Shown: positions 1 through 11,760 of the stretch, piece by piece
Layout of the letters: each line of letters begins with the position of its first letter
How positions within the stretch are numbered: the first letter of the stretch is position 1
Source: Choristoneura fumiferana
Taxonomy: Eukaryota; Arthropoda; Insecta; Lepidoptera; Tortricidae
Direction of reading: 5' to 3'
DNA: 64,000 bases
Assembly: GCF_025370935.1 (NCBI RefSeq)
Contig: NC_133496.1
Location: forward strand, 9,744,346 to 9,808,345
Made by a program: the position numbers and the translations under genes
Notes under the pieces: generated by a model
What the model saw: the letters and a program-made list of their open reading frames with translations, nothing else
What the model was told of the DNA's origin: nothing
The model's database searches: none

Positions 1-162
1 AGTTGAGTTATATATAGCAGCAATTGCGTGATTAATACACGTTTGAAATCCTATGATGTGCCTGTCTACAGGCGACAATTACAGGCAACTGCAACATTAA
101 GTTCTAAGCTCAGCAATATTTTTTTTAAAGTTCAAATTGCAAAATATAAAGGTAAGACTTAC

Positions 163-655
163 CTTTCATCATCATAGCCATAGCAATAAGTCCACCCATG
201 CCTCCTTTCTTGCCCATTTTGAGAGGCCCTCTGGCCCTCGCTTCACCTAGCATAGTCTTAGCTTCTTCCGCAGTATCATCATCCAACAGTCTTAATTTTA
301 CTGAATGCGTATCCAGAAACGTTCCCAAACTATACAGGAGAAACTTATCAAGCCTCTCATCAGGGTTTGAAGGCAGAGCCTTTGCTAGTTCCACAGCAAC
401 CGCTTCAGCTTTTCCATTTTCACTGGTATCCTTCACTAGACTTACTCCTGGTAGTAAAGTCACTTCATCTTTATGGTTGACCTTTTCTAATAAAGAGATC
501 ACTCCAATTTTCAAACACGTTGGACTAAATATTCCTTTAGTACAATCTTTTCCCATGATACGTGCAGCGGTTTCTAACGTAGGTTTCTCCTCAGCATTTG
601 GAGCTGCGTTTACACAAATTATAGTCACAATTGAAGCAAGGATTATCGTAAACAT
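163..655 (-). CDS. Osiris family protein (DUF1676), first coding exon; gene continues off the left edge
   Basis: Residues 1-164 of a canonical Osiris protein; the rest lies beyond position 1. In order: a signal peptide (about residues 1-18, MFTIILASIVTIICVNAA), the two-cysteine region (C38 and C47 in DCTKGIFSPTCLKIG), the DUF1676 core with PGVSLVKD, an acidic LRLLDDD stretch, then KMGKKGGMGG leading into a Met-rich hydrophobic run. The exon ends at 163 in phase 1 with donor GTAAGT, so translation past this point is intron. I chose Met 655 rather than the in-frame Met at 709: it begins the signal peptide, has an AAAAATG context, and a TATA box at 735 puts the start site at about 709, so the upstream AUG would be at or before the mRNA 5' end. 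Osiris proteins are insect endomembrane/secretory proteins linked to cuticle and tracheal development. The paralogue number cannot be assigned. Confidence 0.93.
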
Positions 656-701
656 TTTTTGATGTTCTACACGACTGGTTTCGCTAGTAGGCTTTGACAC
701 A

Positions 702-737
702 GTGGTCATGACTTATCATTGTTACTCTTTTTATATT
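702..737 (-). promoter_or_regulatory. TATA promoter of the left-edge Osiris gene
   Basis: The minus strand reads AATATAAAAAG with the TATA T at 735. TCATG follows, with its A at 709, 26 bases downstream, and CCACTG begins at about 704. The resulting leader to Met 655 would be about 50 nt. The spacing fits an insect TATA promoter, but the exact start base is inferred. Confidence 0.6.
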
Positions 738-739
738 TT

Positions 740-1524
740 CTGATTTGTGGTCAGATGATTACTCCTGGCCAACCGAGTTTTGCTCTCGGAATCACAGCAA
801 GTGTTACCATTTTTCTGCGGTTAAAAAAACAAATTTACTTACTAACGAAACCCTGTTGAATGTAACATTACGATCTAATTTTGAATGTCCATTGAAAACG
901 AATTCTCACAATGAAGAGTAGAATAAAATTGGTGCATCTGTCTCATTTTCGTTAAGCCATTAGTCAAAATGAGTGCGCGTCAATAAATTTTTCTATGCAA
1001 ATTCTTTCCTTATTACAATCACATAGTACTGGAATTTGCTTCGTGCTTTCGAGATACTTGTACTTTTTTAACTTCAGACTTGTTAAGAGTATGTATAATT
1101 TCTTTTGCATTTCCTTGTGGTATATAATTCTCAAAACTTTAAATGTTGGGTGTTATTAAAAAAATACTACATTAGGCGTAGGCGATTGCTAAATTAGTGA
1201 AGTGAAATTAACTGTTCAACTATGTTTATCATATCTCTATTATACTCAATATCACTGGACAAATTGACAATAATTCACCTAGTCCCAAACTCCCTAAGAA
1301 TTGTGTTACGGATTCCAGGAAACAGGTAAACACATTTTTACAGATACAATATATTAATGTATACATGCTTAAATATACATCAAACGTTAAGTCTCGACAG
1401 CAACACATTCTCCGACTAGGGACCACAAACTTCGGAGTGAGGCTCTCTAACTATCAAGTCGTCAACAAAAACAATAATAGCCTAAAATCCATCTTTGAGA
1501 ATATAAGAGACAAAATAAAAAAAC
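740..1524. other. Intergenic, nothing recognised
   Basis: AT-rich sequence upstream of the left-edge Osiris gene. Only short open frames without coding character are present. Proximal enhancer elements could lie here, but none is recognisable by eye. Confidence 0.5.
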
Positions 1525-1795
1525 ATTAAATTAAAAAAAATCAAAAACCCCGACAGCCTTAACAATTAAAAGGAAGAAAATAAGTCTAGTGGTCTAGAAC
1601 TCTGTCAAGAAGCTCATTTAAGGTTCAAAAGTCGGGACCCATTACCTAGATTTTTAGCTGGTTACGATTTAAATGGGTCCTGACTGTTGAACCTTAAATG
1701 AGCTTCTTGACAGTTTTAGACCAATAGACTTATTTTCTTCCTATTAGTTTTTAAGGCAGTGGGGTTTTTTGATTTTTTAAATTTACTTAATCTTT
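1525..1795. repeat. Foldback element, family 1 (copy 1)
   Basis: An imperfect palindrome. The left arm contains CATTAAATTAAAAAAA, GGAAGAAAATAAGTC and AAGAAGCTCATTTAAGG, and the right arm carries their reverse complements. A short loop lies near 1650. A second, diverged copy with the same ends lies at 52101-52361, so this is a dispersed non-autonomous element. Confidence 0.8.
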
Positions 1796-2463
1796 TTTAT
1801 TTTATGCTTTTTTTAGATTTCTGTGAAAATAGTAGATTAAAAGTATTATAACCCATATACATTTAAAATGGGCTAATTATTTTACAATTTTTTTTTTATT
1901 CCTTCGCCATATTTTTTTTCGCAGACACCATATTGAAATATTATATATTACCCTATGTCACTCCGACAGTTATGATATGACGAATCCAATGATACCTCAT
2001 GTTACAATCTGTCCAGCCGTTTAGGCTGCAGCGAGGACCAAAGAAATGGACGAATGAAAAAATGAAAGAATGTATATACCCACATACACACATACATACA
2101 TACGCTCGAAAAACATAACCCTCCTTCGGGCAGTCGGGTAAAAAGGAGTTAAAACAAGACAAGGTAAAACTACAATGTATCAAGGATACGAAGAAAAAGA
2201 AACACCTGAGGAACTAAACCTAACTCCTGTCGCTTCAAAGCTACTTGACTAACCAGCCAATGCCGTTTATAAACATTGTAAATAATAATGTTTTTTCGTA
2301 ATTTATAAATCATGTGGTAGAGGAAGCAAATGAACAACCACTACGGGTTAATGCTCATAAAGGCCCTTCAATGTTAACCACAAGACATTTTCCTAAAGAT
2401 GATCGCTATTCTTTAGTGCACCAAACGGTTACAGACGAGTCTCTGTAGGTCATACAAATATGA
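1796..2463. other. Intergenic, AT-rich
   Basis: No gene recognised. A short CATA-rich microsatellite lies near 2084-2104. Confidence 0.4.
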
Positions 2464-2680
2464 TTTGACGACCGCATAGCTGAGTGGTTAGAGAACCTTA
2501 CTACAAGGTTAAGGTCTTATGTATGATCCCCTGCCCTGTCGGGCAGACATTTGTAATAACAATGCAAAGTTTCTCAATTATTGGTTAAGTAATATTTAGC
2601 CATTTAGTTTTCTTTACTTTGGGATATGACCAATTGGTGATACTCGTACTAATTGTTCTGTGATGTTATTATTATTGGTA
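2464..2680 (+). mobile_element. tRNA-derived SINE A, degenerate copy
   Basis: The head reads GACCGCATAGCTGAGTGGTTAG, shown here from 2470, resembling a pol III A box. A degraded B-box region follows (ATGATCCCCTGCC). The tail motif TTTGGGATATGACCAATTGG near 2620 and an ATT-rich end match the better copies at 23281, 37600 and 42187. Confidence 0.6.
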
Positions 2681-3038
2681 CGGATCTCAGATTACGGGCC
2701 ATGAGAACCCATATATAAAGGAATTTATGGTACCAAAGCCAACATGAAGAGACCTTTGGTACCATAACATATAAATGAGATGAGCACAACTATGGAGGTC
2801 TATTCCCTAATAAACCATGAGGATGTGCTAGCAGATAGTCTATGACAGTAATTTGCCATTACTATTACGGTTTATGAGTTAGTTGGTTTATGGGCTATGG
2901 GTTGGAATCTTGTAAACAGGATTACCAGGATTAGGGTGAGATAACGGACACCTACCATTGCTATAAGGCCAACAAAACAAACAAAAGGGGTTGTGGGTTT
3001 TCAACTGTATGTAGGTTTGTATATAAGCGCAAGGGTGT
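2681..3038. other. Intergenic, nothing recognised
   Basis: A GGTACCAAAG motif and its near inverse at about 2728-2765 form a small imperfect hairpin. No gene is seen. Confidence 0.35.
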
Positions 3039-3198
3039 ATATCGTCACTACTTTGAAAAAATCTCGTATCTCAAATCAATACGTCAACAAATTTGACCCT
3101 TAAAACAATGTTCATTAAGTTCACTCGGAAAGATCATCGATCATCGATCATAGATACCCCGTAGTAGATATCAGCTTTTTTCAAAGTAGTGACGATAT
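3039..3198. repeat. Foldback element with perfect 23-bp terminal inverted repeats
   Basis: Positions 3039-3061 (starting ATATCGTCACTACTTTG) and 3176-3198 (ending CAAAGTAGTGACGATAT) are perfect inverse complements. The interior carries tandem ATCGATC at 3133-3153. Related half-copies occur near 7885-7990 and 55520-55590. Confidence 0.8.
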
Positions 3199-3715
3199 GA
3201 TTCAGGTTTGTGGTGTCGCTAGCACTAACTAAAAAGTAGGTAGCATTACATTCCTGAAAATTTCATTGTAAAATATAAAATTTTAGTTTTGTCATAATTT
3301 GCAAAATAAAAATGAACGGAGAAAACTTTCACCAATCGTACCTACTTGCAGAAATCAAACTCGCTAGATAATATGATGAAAAAGTTTACATATTACTAAC
3401 CTTCCCCATAATATTGAAAGAAAGATTGGCAAAAAATCTAATGCCTCTTCTTAAATGAAGGTTGTAAAAAGTCTCGAAAACGTTCGCGTTAATTTCTGTA
3501 TTACTATAGACAAATTGCCAGCGCCTGCGGTGCATACAACATTATCTTTAAACGAGTCATAGGCTCTTGCTCCACCGCCGACGATGAACGAGAAGCTTAT
3601 GGAGCTAGACACTAGAATACAAGTAAGCGAGCAGCGAAATGCGAGTGAGTAGTTCCAATAGTTTTGTAGCTGGGCTATAAGCGAGTATAGAATGTGACAA
3701 CCAATAGAGTAGGTA

Positions 3716-3856
3716 CAATGAACGCTGGCCCTGTACTACGAAGTACAAAATTCGAACTTCGTACCGTGCCGTCCCGCTGACGCTTATATTATTTAATACG
3801 AGAGTGAAAGGGACAGAACAACACGAATTTTGAATTTCGTAGTAGCCCCGCTGTTT
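3716..3856. repeat. Foldback element, CTACTACGAA family (copy 1)
   Basis: The arms carry CTACGAAG..AAATTCG and its inverse CGAAT..TTCGTAGTAG around a core GCTTATATTATTTAATACG. Related copies are at 52827-52963 and, in a compound arrangement, at 54115-54552. Confidence 0.7.
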
Positions 3857-4094
3857 TGTCACACAGCGTAACTTCTGACTGCCATACCATGTGACCATCG
3901 CTGAGCGAATTTTATCTTTGACGGTTCTTTTGAAAAACTGTTAGAGAGTTTACCTGGTGATAAAATATTACTCATAATATGTTTACGTCTTTTATTGATG
4001 CGGGATTTATATCTTTCTTTTTGTTTCTTGCATGAGAAAATAGTCGACAGTAAACACTTTGATACGTTTGCTGCAACAATAAAATACAATCACT

Positions 4095-4320
4095 AAATAA
4101 GTTTCCGTTAAAAAAAATACATTTTTAATACGTAAAATTTGTGCTGACTGTACTTTTTGTTGACTTTAGTTGCATTGTCGTTTAACATACCTATGTATAT
4201 AATATGTATATATTATAAACCATATTTCAAGCCAATCCGACTATTGGAAGTGGATCAATGCTTGGGCCATGCAAATCAGGAGTCCGTGCAAATTTTGTGC
4301 AAACAACCGTAGCGATAAAA
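4095..4320 (-). repeat. Dispersed repeat family C, degenerate fragment
   Basis: On the minus strand it shares blocks with the full copy at 5408-5724: CAAAAAGTACAGTCAGC, a TGACAATGCAA-like block and CACTTCCAATAGTCGGATTG. It is degraded and incomplete. Confidence 0.55.
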
Positions 4321-4394
4321 GTCCAGTAGTTAGCAGAGCCCTGCTTCTAAACTATATGGACTCAGTGTGGGGTCATTTCATATTGGATTAATTG

Positions 4395-4515
4395 GGACTC
4401 TCTTTAATTATAAGTACCTAGTAAGTACTAAGCGTATTCCCAGAGATAAGACCAAGCTAAATCGATTTTTCATCCCCGAAAACCCCTACATACCGAATTT
4501 CATCGAAATCGTTGG
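4395..4515 (-). repeat. Dispersed repeat family H fragment
   Basis: On the minus strand it reads CCAACGATTTCGATGAAATT, then GGGGATGAAAAATCGATTTA and TTGGTCTTATCTCTGGGAA. It matches the plus-strand copy at 20515-20700. The motif resembles the 3' region of a non-LTR element; the family name is not assigned. Confidence 0.6.
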
Positions 4516-4520
4516 AGAAG

Positions 4521-5022
4521 AGTAGATTGATTAATCAACACAAAAATAGTTAGTTATTTATGGGTAAAACGAAAAAAAAAATACAAATGTTAATTGGCCA
4601 AACCATATTAAAAGACACTATTCGGTCAAATCAAAGGATTAGATTTTTTAGGCGTCCATACCCGAAGGATTAGGTACAAATGAAACCCCATCAATGTTGC
4701 TACACTGTCCGTTTGTCTATGTGTCACACACAGGGCTCAATTCAAGAATTAAAGAATTGCTCGTTTAAATGTATTAGATTTAAATTTTATTATTTGATGT
4801 TGCGGCGGCAATAGAAGCTCAGTTATTAAGATGCAGACACATAGACAAACGGACACTGTAACAACATTGATAGGGTTTCATTTGTAATCCTTCGGGTGCG
4901 GACTCCTAAAAAATCGAATTCTTTGATTTGAACGAAATCGTGTCGTGTTGATTAAAATTTGTATGTTTTTGGTTTTACCTAAAAATAACTAACTATTTTT
5001 GTGTTAATTAATCAATCTACTT
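4521..5022. mobile_element. MITE/foldback, about 502 bp, long inverted arms
   Basis: The ends read AGTAGATTGATTAATCAACA and, inverted at the right, TAATTAATCAATCTACTT. Inside, ACAAAAATAGTTAGTTATTT pairs with AAATAACTAACTATTTTTGT. Further in, ACACTGTCCGTTTGTCTATG (4704 region) pairs with CATAGACAAACGGACAC (4841 region). No transposase is present. Confidence 0.75.
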
Positions 5023-5407
5023 AGCCCGATTAATCAACATAAAAATCGCCGCCAACAATGTAAGTTTTTTGGATACTGCATAGTTACCCTTGTTGTCTTC
5101 ACTGTATTGTACTAAAATTGTCATACGAAAACAAATAAAGCCCTTGGGTCTTTAATTAAATTATAGCGGAACAAAAAACTTCGAAGAACACACGAAAGTG
5201 AAAGTAATTATATGCCTTATTAATACATGGTGGATATATAGGAAAATTGTTCTATTGTCATATGGCGTGCATAAAACAGATAATCCAGTATGGTAACATT
5301 GCGTGAATGGTATAAGAAAATAATAGTTTACGTGTGGTGTTACGTCAGTGTTACGATGAAATATTTGACAGGGTATTTCGTTTCTGATGCTAAATTTTAT
5401 GCGGTTT

Positions 5408-5724
5408 TTACAAGCTTTTCTTTAGGTTGCCCTGTTTGTTTAGGTCAAATCTAGGAAGCTAAATTTAACCCATTTCCTGTAGTTGGATTGACTTGAAATT
5501 GGGCATACGTATATAAATCTGGTGACAATACAATAATCTGACAGTGACTGTCTGATATCCCGGCCAGGATCGTCTCTGCAGGACGGAACTGCTCAACAGT
5601 TAATGGCAGCGACTTGAAATTTGGTGCAGAAATGTAGTTTGGATGACAATGCTATAGTCAACAAAAAGTACAGTCACAAAAAGAGCTTGTATTAAAAAAA
5701 TAAACTTTTAACAGAAACTTATTT
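5408..5724 (+). repeat. Dispersed repeat family C (near full copy)
   Basis: About 315 bp with ordered blocks: ACAAGCTTTT, AATCTAGGAAGCTAAATTTA, GATTGACTTGAAATT, ACAATACAATAATCTG, CCAGGATCGTCTCTGCAGGA, GACTTGAAATTTGG, CAACAAAAAGTACAGTCA and a TTGTATTAAAAA end. It recurs at least eight times in the window in both orientations. The element class is not recognised. Confidence 0.75.
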
Positions 5725-6711
5725 ATGTCTACCTATGTGAAAATTAATTACCTGTTTTAAAATCGTCCAACTGACAAACATCTGTAGCATACGGCTAGGC
5801 GCAGTTTCAAATTCTAGTTTTTCTATTAATGATGTTTCGTAATGACCATACTTATGTATAAAAGTTGTCTTCAATATTTTCAAATAGAACGTCGCGCACT
5901 TCAATTAATTAGAATGATTTTAAGCTTGTTACAGTCACCAGCACCGATATTTTTTTACGTCTTTTTTGTGTTGTTGTGTCTTTATATGTTTTGCTAAAAG
6001 TGGCTCCGAAGCGGTAACGTTTCGTGTGCTCTGCCTGCCCCATTTGGGAATGCAGGCGTGATGTTTGTGTATAATTTCAATTTTACAGCGCATTGGTTTT
6101 TGCTGTAATGCTGTATTTTTTTTTGTGACAAATAAAATAAATCTGACACAACACACGCCGTGCCTTCATGTTGGATAGGGCTCTATTTCTATTAGGACGA
6201 TATTTTTTTCACACTCCGCTGTGAGTGGCAGTATATGACACCGCAACAGCAAGTACGACCTAAAATACAGTAAGCAAAAGAGTTTTTTTCTTGAATGCTG
6301 AAAAATTGCATATCGTGTGTCTACAGCAACGTTCAGATTGCATGCATCGCATAGAATGTGTCCTTACTGCGCCCACCTACTCTTGCGTTGCAGTGCCTCG
6401 AATTTGGGCAGAAAGCGAGAACTGCGCCTAATGACGGTGCATCAGCGCGTGCGCTGCGACGCTGATACTTATCAATCTTTATTAAGGCCCGTACACGCCG
6501 CCGACATGTTGTATGCCCGTGTGCCACTTGTGAAAAGGTTAGAAATAAAAAAATAGGTAATGTCAAAATGTAAAAAGACTGATTAAAGTAGTGGCCTAAA
6601 TAATGATTAATTTGATAAAATAGCTTTAATTTTCGGTGAAGATACGCTTTTAATCAATAAGAAGAACTGTCTTGAATATACAAATTGATTTAGGTTATAG
6701 GCAATAATAAG
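5725..6711. other. Intergenic, no gene recognised
   Basis: Mostly AT-rich. A GC-richer patch at about 6340-6540 is open on both strands but shows no domain, signal peptide or splice signals, so I left it uncalled. Confidence 0.4.
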
Positions 6712-6912
6712 TTTTAGTTGGAAATTACATTTTTAATACAAGCTTTGTTGCTGACTTTACTTTTTGTTGACTTTACTTGCATTGTCATCCAAGTTACATT
6801 TCCGTACCTCAAGTTGATGCCATTAAGCGTTGAGGAGTTCCGTTCTGCGGAGACGATCCTGGCCGGTCTACCAGGATTTCACTACCAATTATTGTATTGT
6901 CACCATATTAAT
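6712..6912 (-). repeat. Dispersed repeat family C, 3' part
   Basis: On the minus strand it carries ACAATACAATAATTGG, CAGGATCGTCTCCGCAG, the AATGCAAGTAAAGTCAAC block and AAAGCTTGTATTAAAAATG. It corresponds to the distal two thirds of the 5408 copy. Confidence 0.7.
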
Positions 6913-7084
6913 ACTCACTAGATGATTAATGTCACTAAATGTAAATACATATGTTGCAGAACCTTTTTGATACAAACCTTTACCATTTTTTTTGAATCAT
7001 GATTTTGTTTATATATGACACTCGTGACTTGTCATTATAAAACTACAGAAGACTATCGAAGGATTCTGCTTTATTAGATTGATT

Positions 7085-7270
7085 TAGATACAACATAAGT
7101 ATGCCAAAGTTCAAGTTAATCGGATGACTGAATGTGGGCCATAATTAGCTTCCAAGATTTGACTCAAACAAATAAATAACATAAACAAGCAAGTTAAACA
7201 AAAGCTTGTAAAAATAAGTTTTTCTGTCCGATTCTGTTCTGAGCCATATTTACATTGTCATCTAAATATA
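7085..7270 (-). repeat. Dispersed repeat family C, 5' part
   Basis: On the minus strand it has ACAAGCTTTTGTTTAAC, then CAAATCTTGGAAGCTAAT and a degraded GATTAACTTGAACTTTGG. A further related block lies at 7535-7590 on the other side of the LINE fragment. Confidence 0.5.
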
Positions 7271-7351
7271 AGTATAGTGGTAAACATATTTCAAGCCATC
7301 TCATTCAATATTTATCCTGCACTCACTCCTATCATCTCATCATCATCATCA

Positions 7352-7515
7352 ATCAACCGTAGTCCGTCCACTGTTGAACAAAGGCCTCCCCCATAGACCT
7401 CCAGTTGCTTCAGTTGGAAGCGGCCTGCATCCACCGTGAACCCGCGGCCTTAACTAGGTCATCTGTCCATCTTGTTGGTGGAATTCCTACGCTGCGCTTG
7501 CTGATCTGTGGCCTC
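7352..7515 (-). pseudogene. RTE-like LINE reverse-transcriptase C-terminus, broken
   Basis: Translation of the minus strand gives a segment containing VGIPPTRWTDDLVKAAGSRW, then MQAASN, an in-frame stop, SNWRSMGEAFVQQWTDYG and the natural stop. This motif (RWTDDLVK..GSRWM..A..R..W..M.EA.VQQWTD) is typical of the C-terminal end of the RTE-clade retrotransposon polyprotein common in Lepidoptera. The internal TGA replaces the codon usually encoding Arg. This is a short relic, not an active element. Confidence 0.8.
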
Positions 7516-7879
7516 TAGTAAGGATTAATGATCCCAACCAATATGAGTGGGCGATTTACTTGTAAGATTTGACCAGAACAAATGAACGTTGCAGGAAAGA
7601 AAATTGTGAAAATATCGTCCAACTACGAATCGGGACTCAAAAGAAGCTACACTTTTCCTAAAAAACTTGCAACGCATTGTTAATTTCTATTTTTGTTTGG
7701 GTGTCAAGCGGAGATTGCTTTCATCGGGTCTCGTCGGCTTGTTATTAAAAAGTTAGTACTGATTAATGTATTTTTTTATTTTTTGTTAAATGGGTGCAAG
7801 TTTTGTTTTTCTGTCTGTGTAACAAATTTCAAGTCAATCTAACTACAGAGAAGTGGGTTAAATTTGACTTTAAAGATTT

Positions 7880-7995
7880 CTTTACTACTTTAAAAAAACT
7901 CGTATCTCAAAATCGATTTTTCCTGAGTGAACTTTCTGCACATTACTTTAGGTTCAATTTTGTTGACGTATTGAGTTGCGATAAGAGATTTTATT
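7880..7995. repeat. Half copy of the TCACTACTTT foldback family
   Basis: It carries TTTACTACTTTAAAAAAACTCGTATCTCAAA and ends near TTGTTGACGTATTGAGTTGCG, like the interior and left side of the 3039-3198 element. The right arm is missing. Confidence 0.5.
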
Positions 7996-7999
7996 TTAA

Positions 8000-9148
8000 A
8001 GTTAGTTAGTGCTTCATTACACAACATACATAGTAATCACGGTTAAAAAACTCTCATAGATCAAAAAATATCAAACCGTTTTATACTTCAAGTACAACTT
8101 TATAAAGTCTACTACTTCTTACTCGCGCTCTAACTCCAGCAGCTATATTGCATTGCAATAACGAGTTTATTCCATTTTAATAAGATAACAAATATCAAAA
8201 AACGACATCCTATTACAAAAGAAACAAAACACAGCACTCTCTACCGGCCAGCACTGATGACGTTCAGTGATTTCTTCTTTTACTTTTTGCTTTCATTGTA
8301 TTTCGGGAAACATCCGTGAGATGGCTCTGTTTTCAACATTTGAAGTTCTTCAATAGATGGCGCTAGCAGTATGTGTTTGATACAAAAAGAAAAGGAAACT
8401 ATGAATAGTTTTCTTTTTTTGTGTTATTGTAGAAGGAGAGAACTTTGGGTTGCTTCTTAATTATATTGATGAATATCTTCTTATATGAGAAAGTTTATTT
8501 CGAGCGTTTGCTTAAATCATAAAGACTACGTTGAGATTTCAGATACCAAAACTTTGACTGAATAAAAAAAAAATGTGCATTTAATCATTAACTTTAAGAA
8601 GCAGGTAAGTTTATTATTTTTTGGGTTACTTAATTTGTTATAGTATGTTGCCTGGTGTGTGTTGACATGAAATACTACTATACACATGAAAAAAAGTATA
8701 AAGAAGAAATATTTTTGTGATTTTTACTATTTTTGTGGAAATTTACAGAATTTAATTATAATTGAAGAAAAGAGAAAAGAGGGTAGAAGAACAAGGTCGA
8801 GAAAGTGTATGCCTGTCAACCTGTCATCGTATTTTGTAAGTTGCGTACGTGTACGTCGAACAACCTTAGGACATGTTTAAAATAAAATTACATACTTTCG
8901 CTCGTGTTTGCCTGAAAAACGAGAAAATTATATGTAACAGATGCCTCTCAGAAGTATATTCTCTATACAGTGTTACCGGCAGCCAGGCCTTTTTAAGTGG
9001 GGGGTTAAAAAACGTATTTCTGTAACTTAACCATAGCATTAATTTAATTAATAAACTAAAATATACGTATGACTTTTATTGTTAAAAACAAACATAATAA
9101 AACATAATTAAACTATAGATAGAATGTTAACCTTCTAAAAAATATATA
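8000..9148. other. Intergenic, nothing recognised
   Basis: AT-rich with homopolymer runs. The open frame at 8686-8880 has no recognisable domain and low-complexity Lys/Tyr content, so it is not called. Confidence 0.4.
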
Positions 9149-9256
9149 ATTGCCAGCAATGTACAGCAAAGTAAATTGACAAGTTATAATCAAAGTATTT
9201 ATCGGCTGTCATTTACACTTACTTGTCAATTTACTTTGCTGTACATTGCTGGCAAT
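9149..9256. repeat. Perfect 36-bp inverted repeat (MITE-like)
   Basis: Arms at 9149-9184 and 9221-9256 are exact inverse complements (outer end ATTGCCAGCAATGTACAGCA), separated by a 36-bp loop. The perfect match implies recent insertion or a constrained hairpin. Confidence 0.85.
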
Positions 9257-11540
9257 CACATACAATTTTGTTAGTAAGTTAACAAAGCCTGAATTATAGT
9301 TTATTAACTAAATTAATGTCTTCGTTTTTTTTTTACAGTTTGGTAATTTATTTATTCGATACACATAAAAATACATAATAACAATAACATAATCATATAA
9401 AAAAAATAAAACATCAATCAAAATTATAATAAAAAAACAGTTATACAATAAAAAAATGACAAAAATCACAAAAAAGAGAATAAATTATACAAAAACTATT
9501 CCATACCCGTCCGCATCGTACTTGGCCCAAACGTACCCATTACCCCAGCGGCATTGCCCCGTTGTATGGCCAACGAGACCCGCTGGACCAAGTACGACCC
9601 GGAACGATGTCTTCGTCAAGTTACAGAAATACGTTAGTTTAACCTCCTTTACAAAAAGCTTGGCTGCCGGTAACAATTTACTGGCTGTAAAACAGCGCTG
9701 GGGTGTTTTAACGCTTCAGCATTATGCTGAGCCAGTGTCCGATTCACAACCACAATGATTCCATACTATCCTTCGTGTTGTCTATTTGTACTTTAATATT
9801 GTCGTGTCTTGTGCTGTGAATAAATGTATTTTCTTTCTTTCCTGCTTTTTAGAATTTAAAAAGAAACACACGTACAGCTGCGCACAAAAGACATCAACGC
9901 GCCACATAAACTTCCCCTAAGATTCTTGATTCTGTAAGTATTTGTACTAGAGTAAAATTGTGAATAACATAATGAACAAAATGGAATTCAAAACAGTGGC
10001 AATTGGCATTCCGAAGTTCATGCTAAATACATAAATTTACCATTAAACTGGAAAATCAGACTATGTGGCTACTCGGGTGTAGAGGTTGGTTTACACTACC
10101 TACGACACAGAACTTAGGTGGGCCGATTATAACAGTTAGAGAACTATTTCAGACTATCTTTTACCCGCAGCTTTGCATGGCATTTGAATTGAAATTCCAG
10201 GATTTTTTAAGAATACTTCAAACTTAATTCAAGTATACTTCTAAATAAGCCTACTCCTTTTTGAAAGGGCCGGCAAGCCATCCATATCTCAATTTATGTT
10301 AAAGATAATTCTTGGGCGTACATTGGATATTCTTGGGTCATGTGAAAAAAAACATGTTTTTTTTAGCTTACTAACTGTGTGACAAAAGGTCATTGTATTT
10401 ATTGCATTACATTGCATTGTGTTTCTATTTCTGGAACTACAGAACTCTTTGTTAAAAAATATTGACTATTTAATAGATAGTTATTAACTTTGATTAACAT
10501 CAGGCAATTTAAAAAGCTTTTACTTAGTTTGCAATGTATGCTTATTGTATGTACGTATGTGCATACAATAAGCATACATTTAACGTAGGTATTTTAATTT
10601 TCGATAATCAAATATGTAACCTAGTTTATAGACCTTGTACAAGCCTCAACTACCCACTTGCAGTGTGCAGTTACTTCATGCGTTCATGCGCTTATGTGTG
10701 AATGCCAATGCCACACATTCACCGGTTTACACAGTTTCTAGGTAAGAATATGCGTAGGCTTCTACAGGGAAGTATGCGTGAGCTGTCATTTGTTTTGTTT
10801 ATTCGAAGAATAAATATGGAATTTCTCGAAAGTTCCATCCACGTCGGTACATAGTTACACACAAAGTGTCTTGTACTACGTTACAATTGCCCAGTCGTAA
10901 TATCAATATCATGTCATGTGGCAATTTAGAATTACCGTTTATGAGTGTTTAAGAGTTCCATCCCTATGAAAAAAAAAACAATACAGATAAACAAATGGAC
11001 GGGTGGGTGGATTGTGGAGCTTAACTAATAGGGTCATTTTTGTGGGTAGAGAACAATAAAACTTTTGCAGATGCAATGTCAATTTAACCTAATATCTATG
11101 TCTAAGATACTTTATCTCTTTGGCCTCTAATTAATTTTGGATTTTCAAGTTTTCACCCTTAATGCGGTATTACCATCTTTCTCTAGGCTAAACATGTCTT
11201 ACTGCTAGCAGTAAGCCTAGTGTCTAGGCACAGGCCTTCTTACAGACTAAAAGGGGCTTGGATTTTAGTACCTAGGCGTCATCCAGTCGCAATGCAAGGG
11301 GTGTGTAATGATCGGTATAACAACATATTTTGATATAATTTCAAAGGACATAACAACATTTGATATAATTTGAAATGATAGGAGGTTCACAGAACTTTTT
11401 TATAAAATAAACCTACCCTAACCTAATCCAAAGTTCATCAAATCAAATTAATAATATAAATAAGTTTGGTTTTTAAGATACATTTACATTATATCAAATG
11501 AAAATTATATCAGTTGTTGTATTATATCAATTGTTGTTAT
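9257..11540. other. Intergenic, with a possible retroelement 3' end and a hairpin
   Basis: A GC-richer block at 9505-9845 ends TGTGAATAAATGTATTTTCT, like a polyadenylated retroelement tail; its class is unknown. A perfect 17-bp stem (TGTATGCTTATTGTATG and its inverse) flanks a 10-nt loop near 10533-10577. No gene is seen in the remainder. Confidence 0.45.
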
Positions 11541-11544
11541 ATCC

Positions 11545-11760
11545 TTCGTTACGCACCGCCATGCAAGTGTATCCAGGTTCCCTCACGATGTTTTCCTTCA
11601 CCGAAAGAAGTGCTGATGATAAAATTCTCATGTTATTTCGCACATGAATCCCTAAAAACTCAGAGGTGTGAAATGGAGGAGCTCAGCTTCGAAACCTAAC
11701 GTGTGAGCGCGTGGGGTAGAAAGCCTATTGTAATTTATGATAATAATAATTATAATATAT
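11545..11760 (+). repeat. Repeat module linked to SINE A
   Basis: It contains AAGTGTATCCAGGTTCCCTC, CACCGAAAGAAGTGCTGATG, CGTGTGAGCGCGTGGGGTAG and a TAATAATAATT run. The same module sits at 23545-23790, inverted and again abutting a SINE A tail. The two parts therefore belong to one composite element. Confidence 0.65.

Noticed and set aside
198..662. Long plus-strand open frame opposite the left Osiris exon
   Set aside because: It is the antisense shadow of a clear Osiris coding exon and has no domain of its own.
6317..6566. Overlapping open frames in a GC-richer patch on both strands
   Set aside because: No domain, signal peptide, splice context or family resemblance; openness on both strands is explained by base composition.
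9456..9758. 100-residue plus and 63-residue minus open frames
   Set aside because: The block ends like a retroelement 3' tail and shows no known protein pattern.
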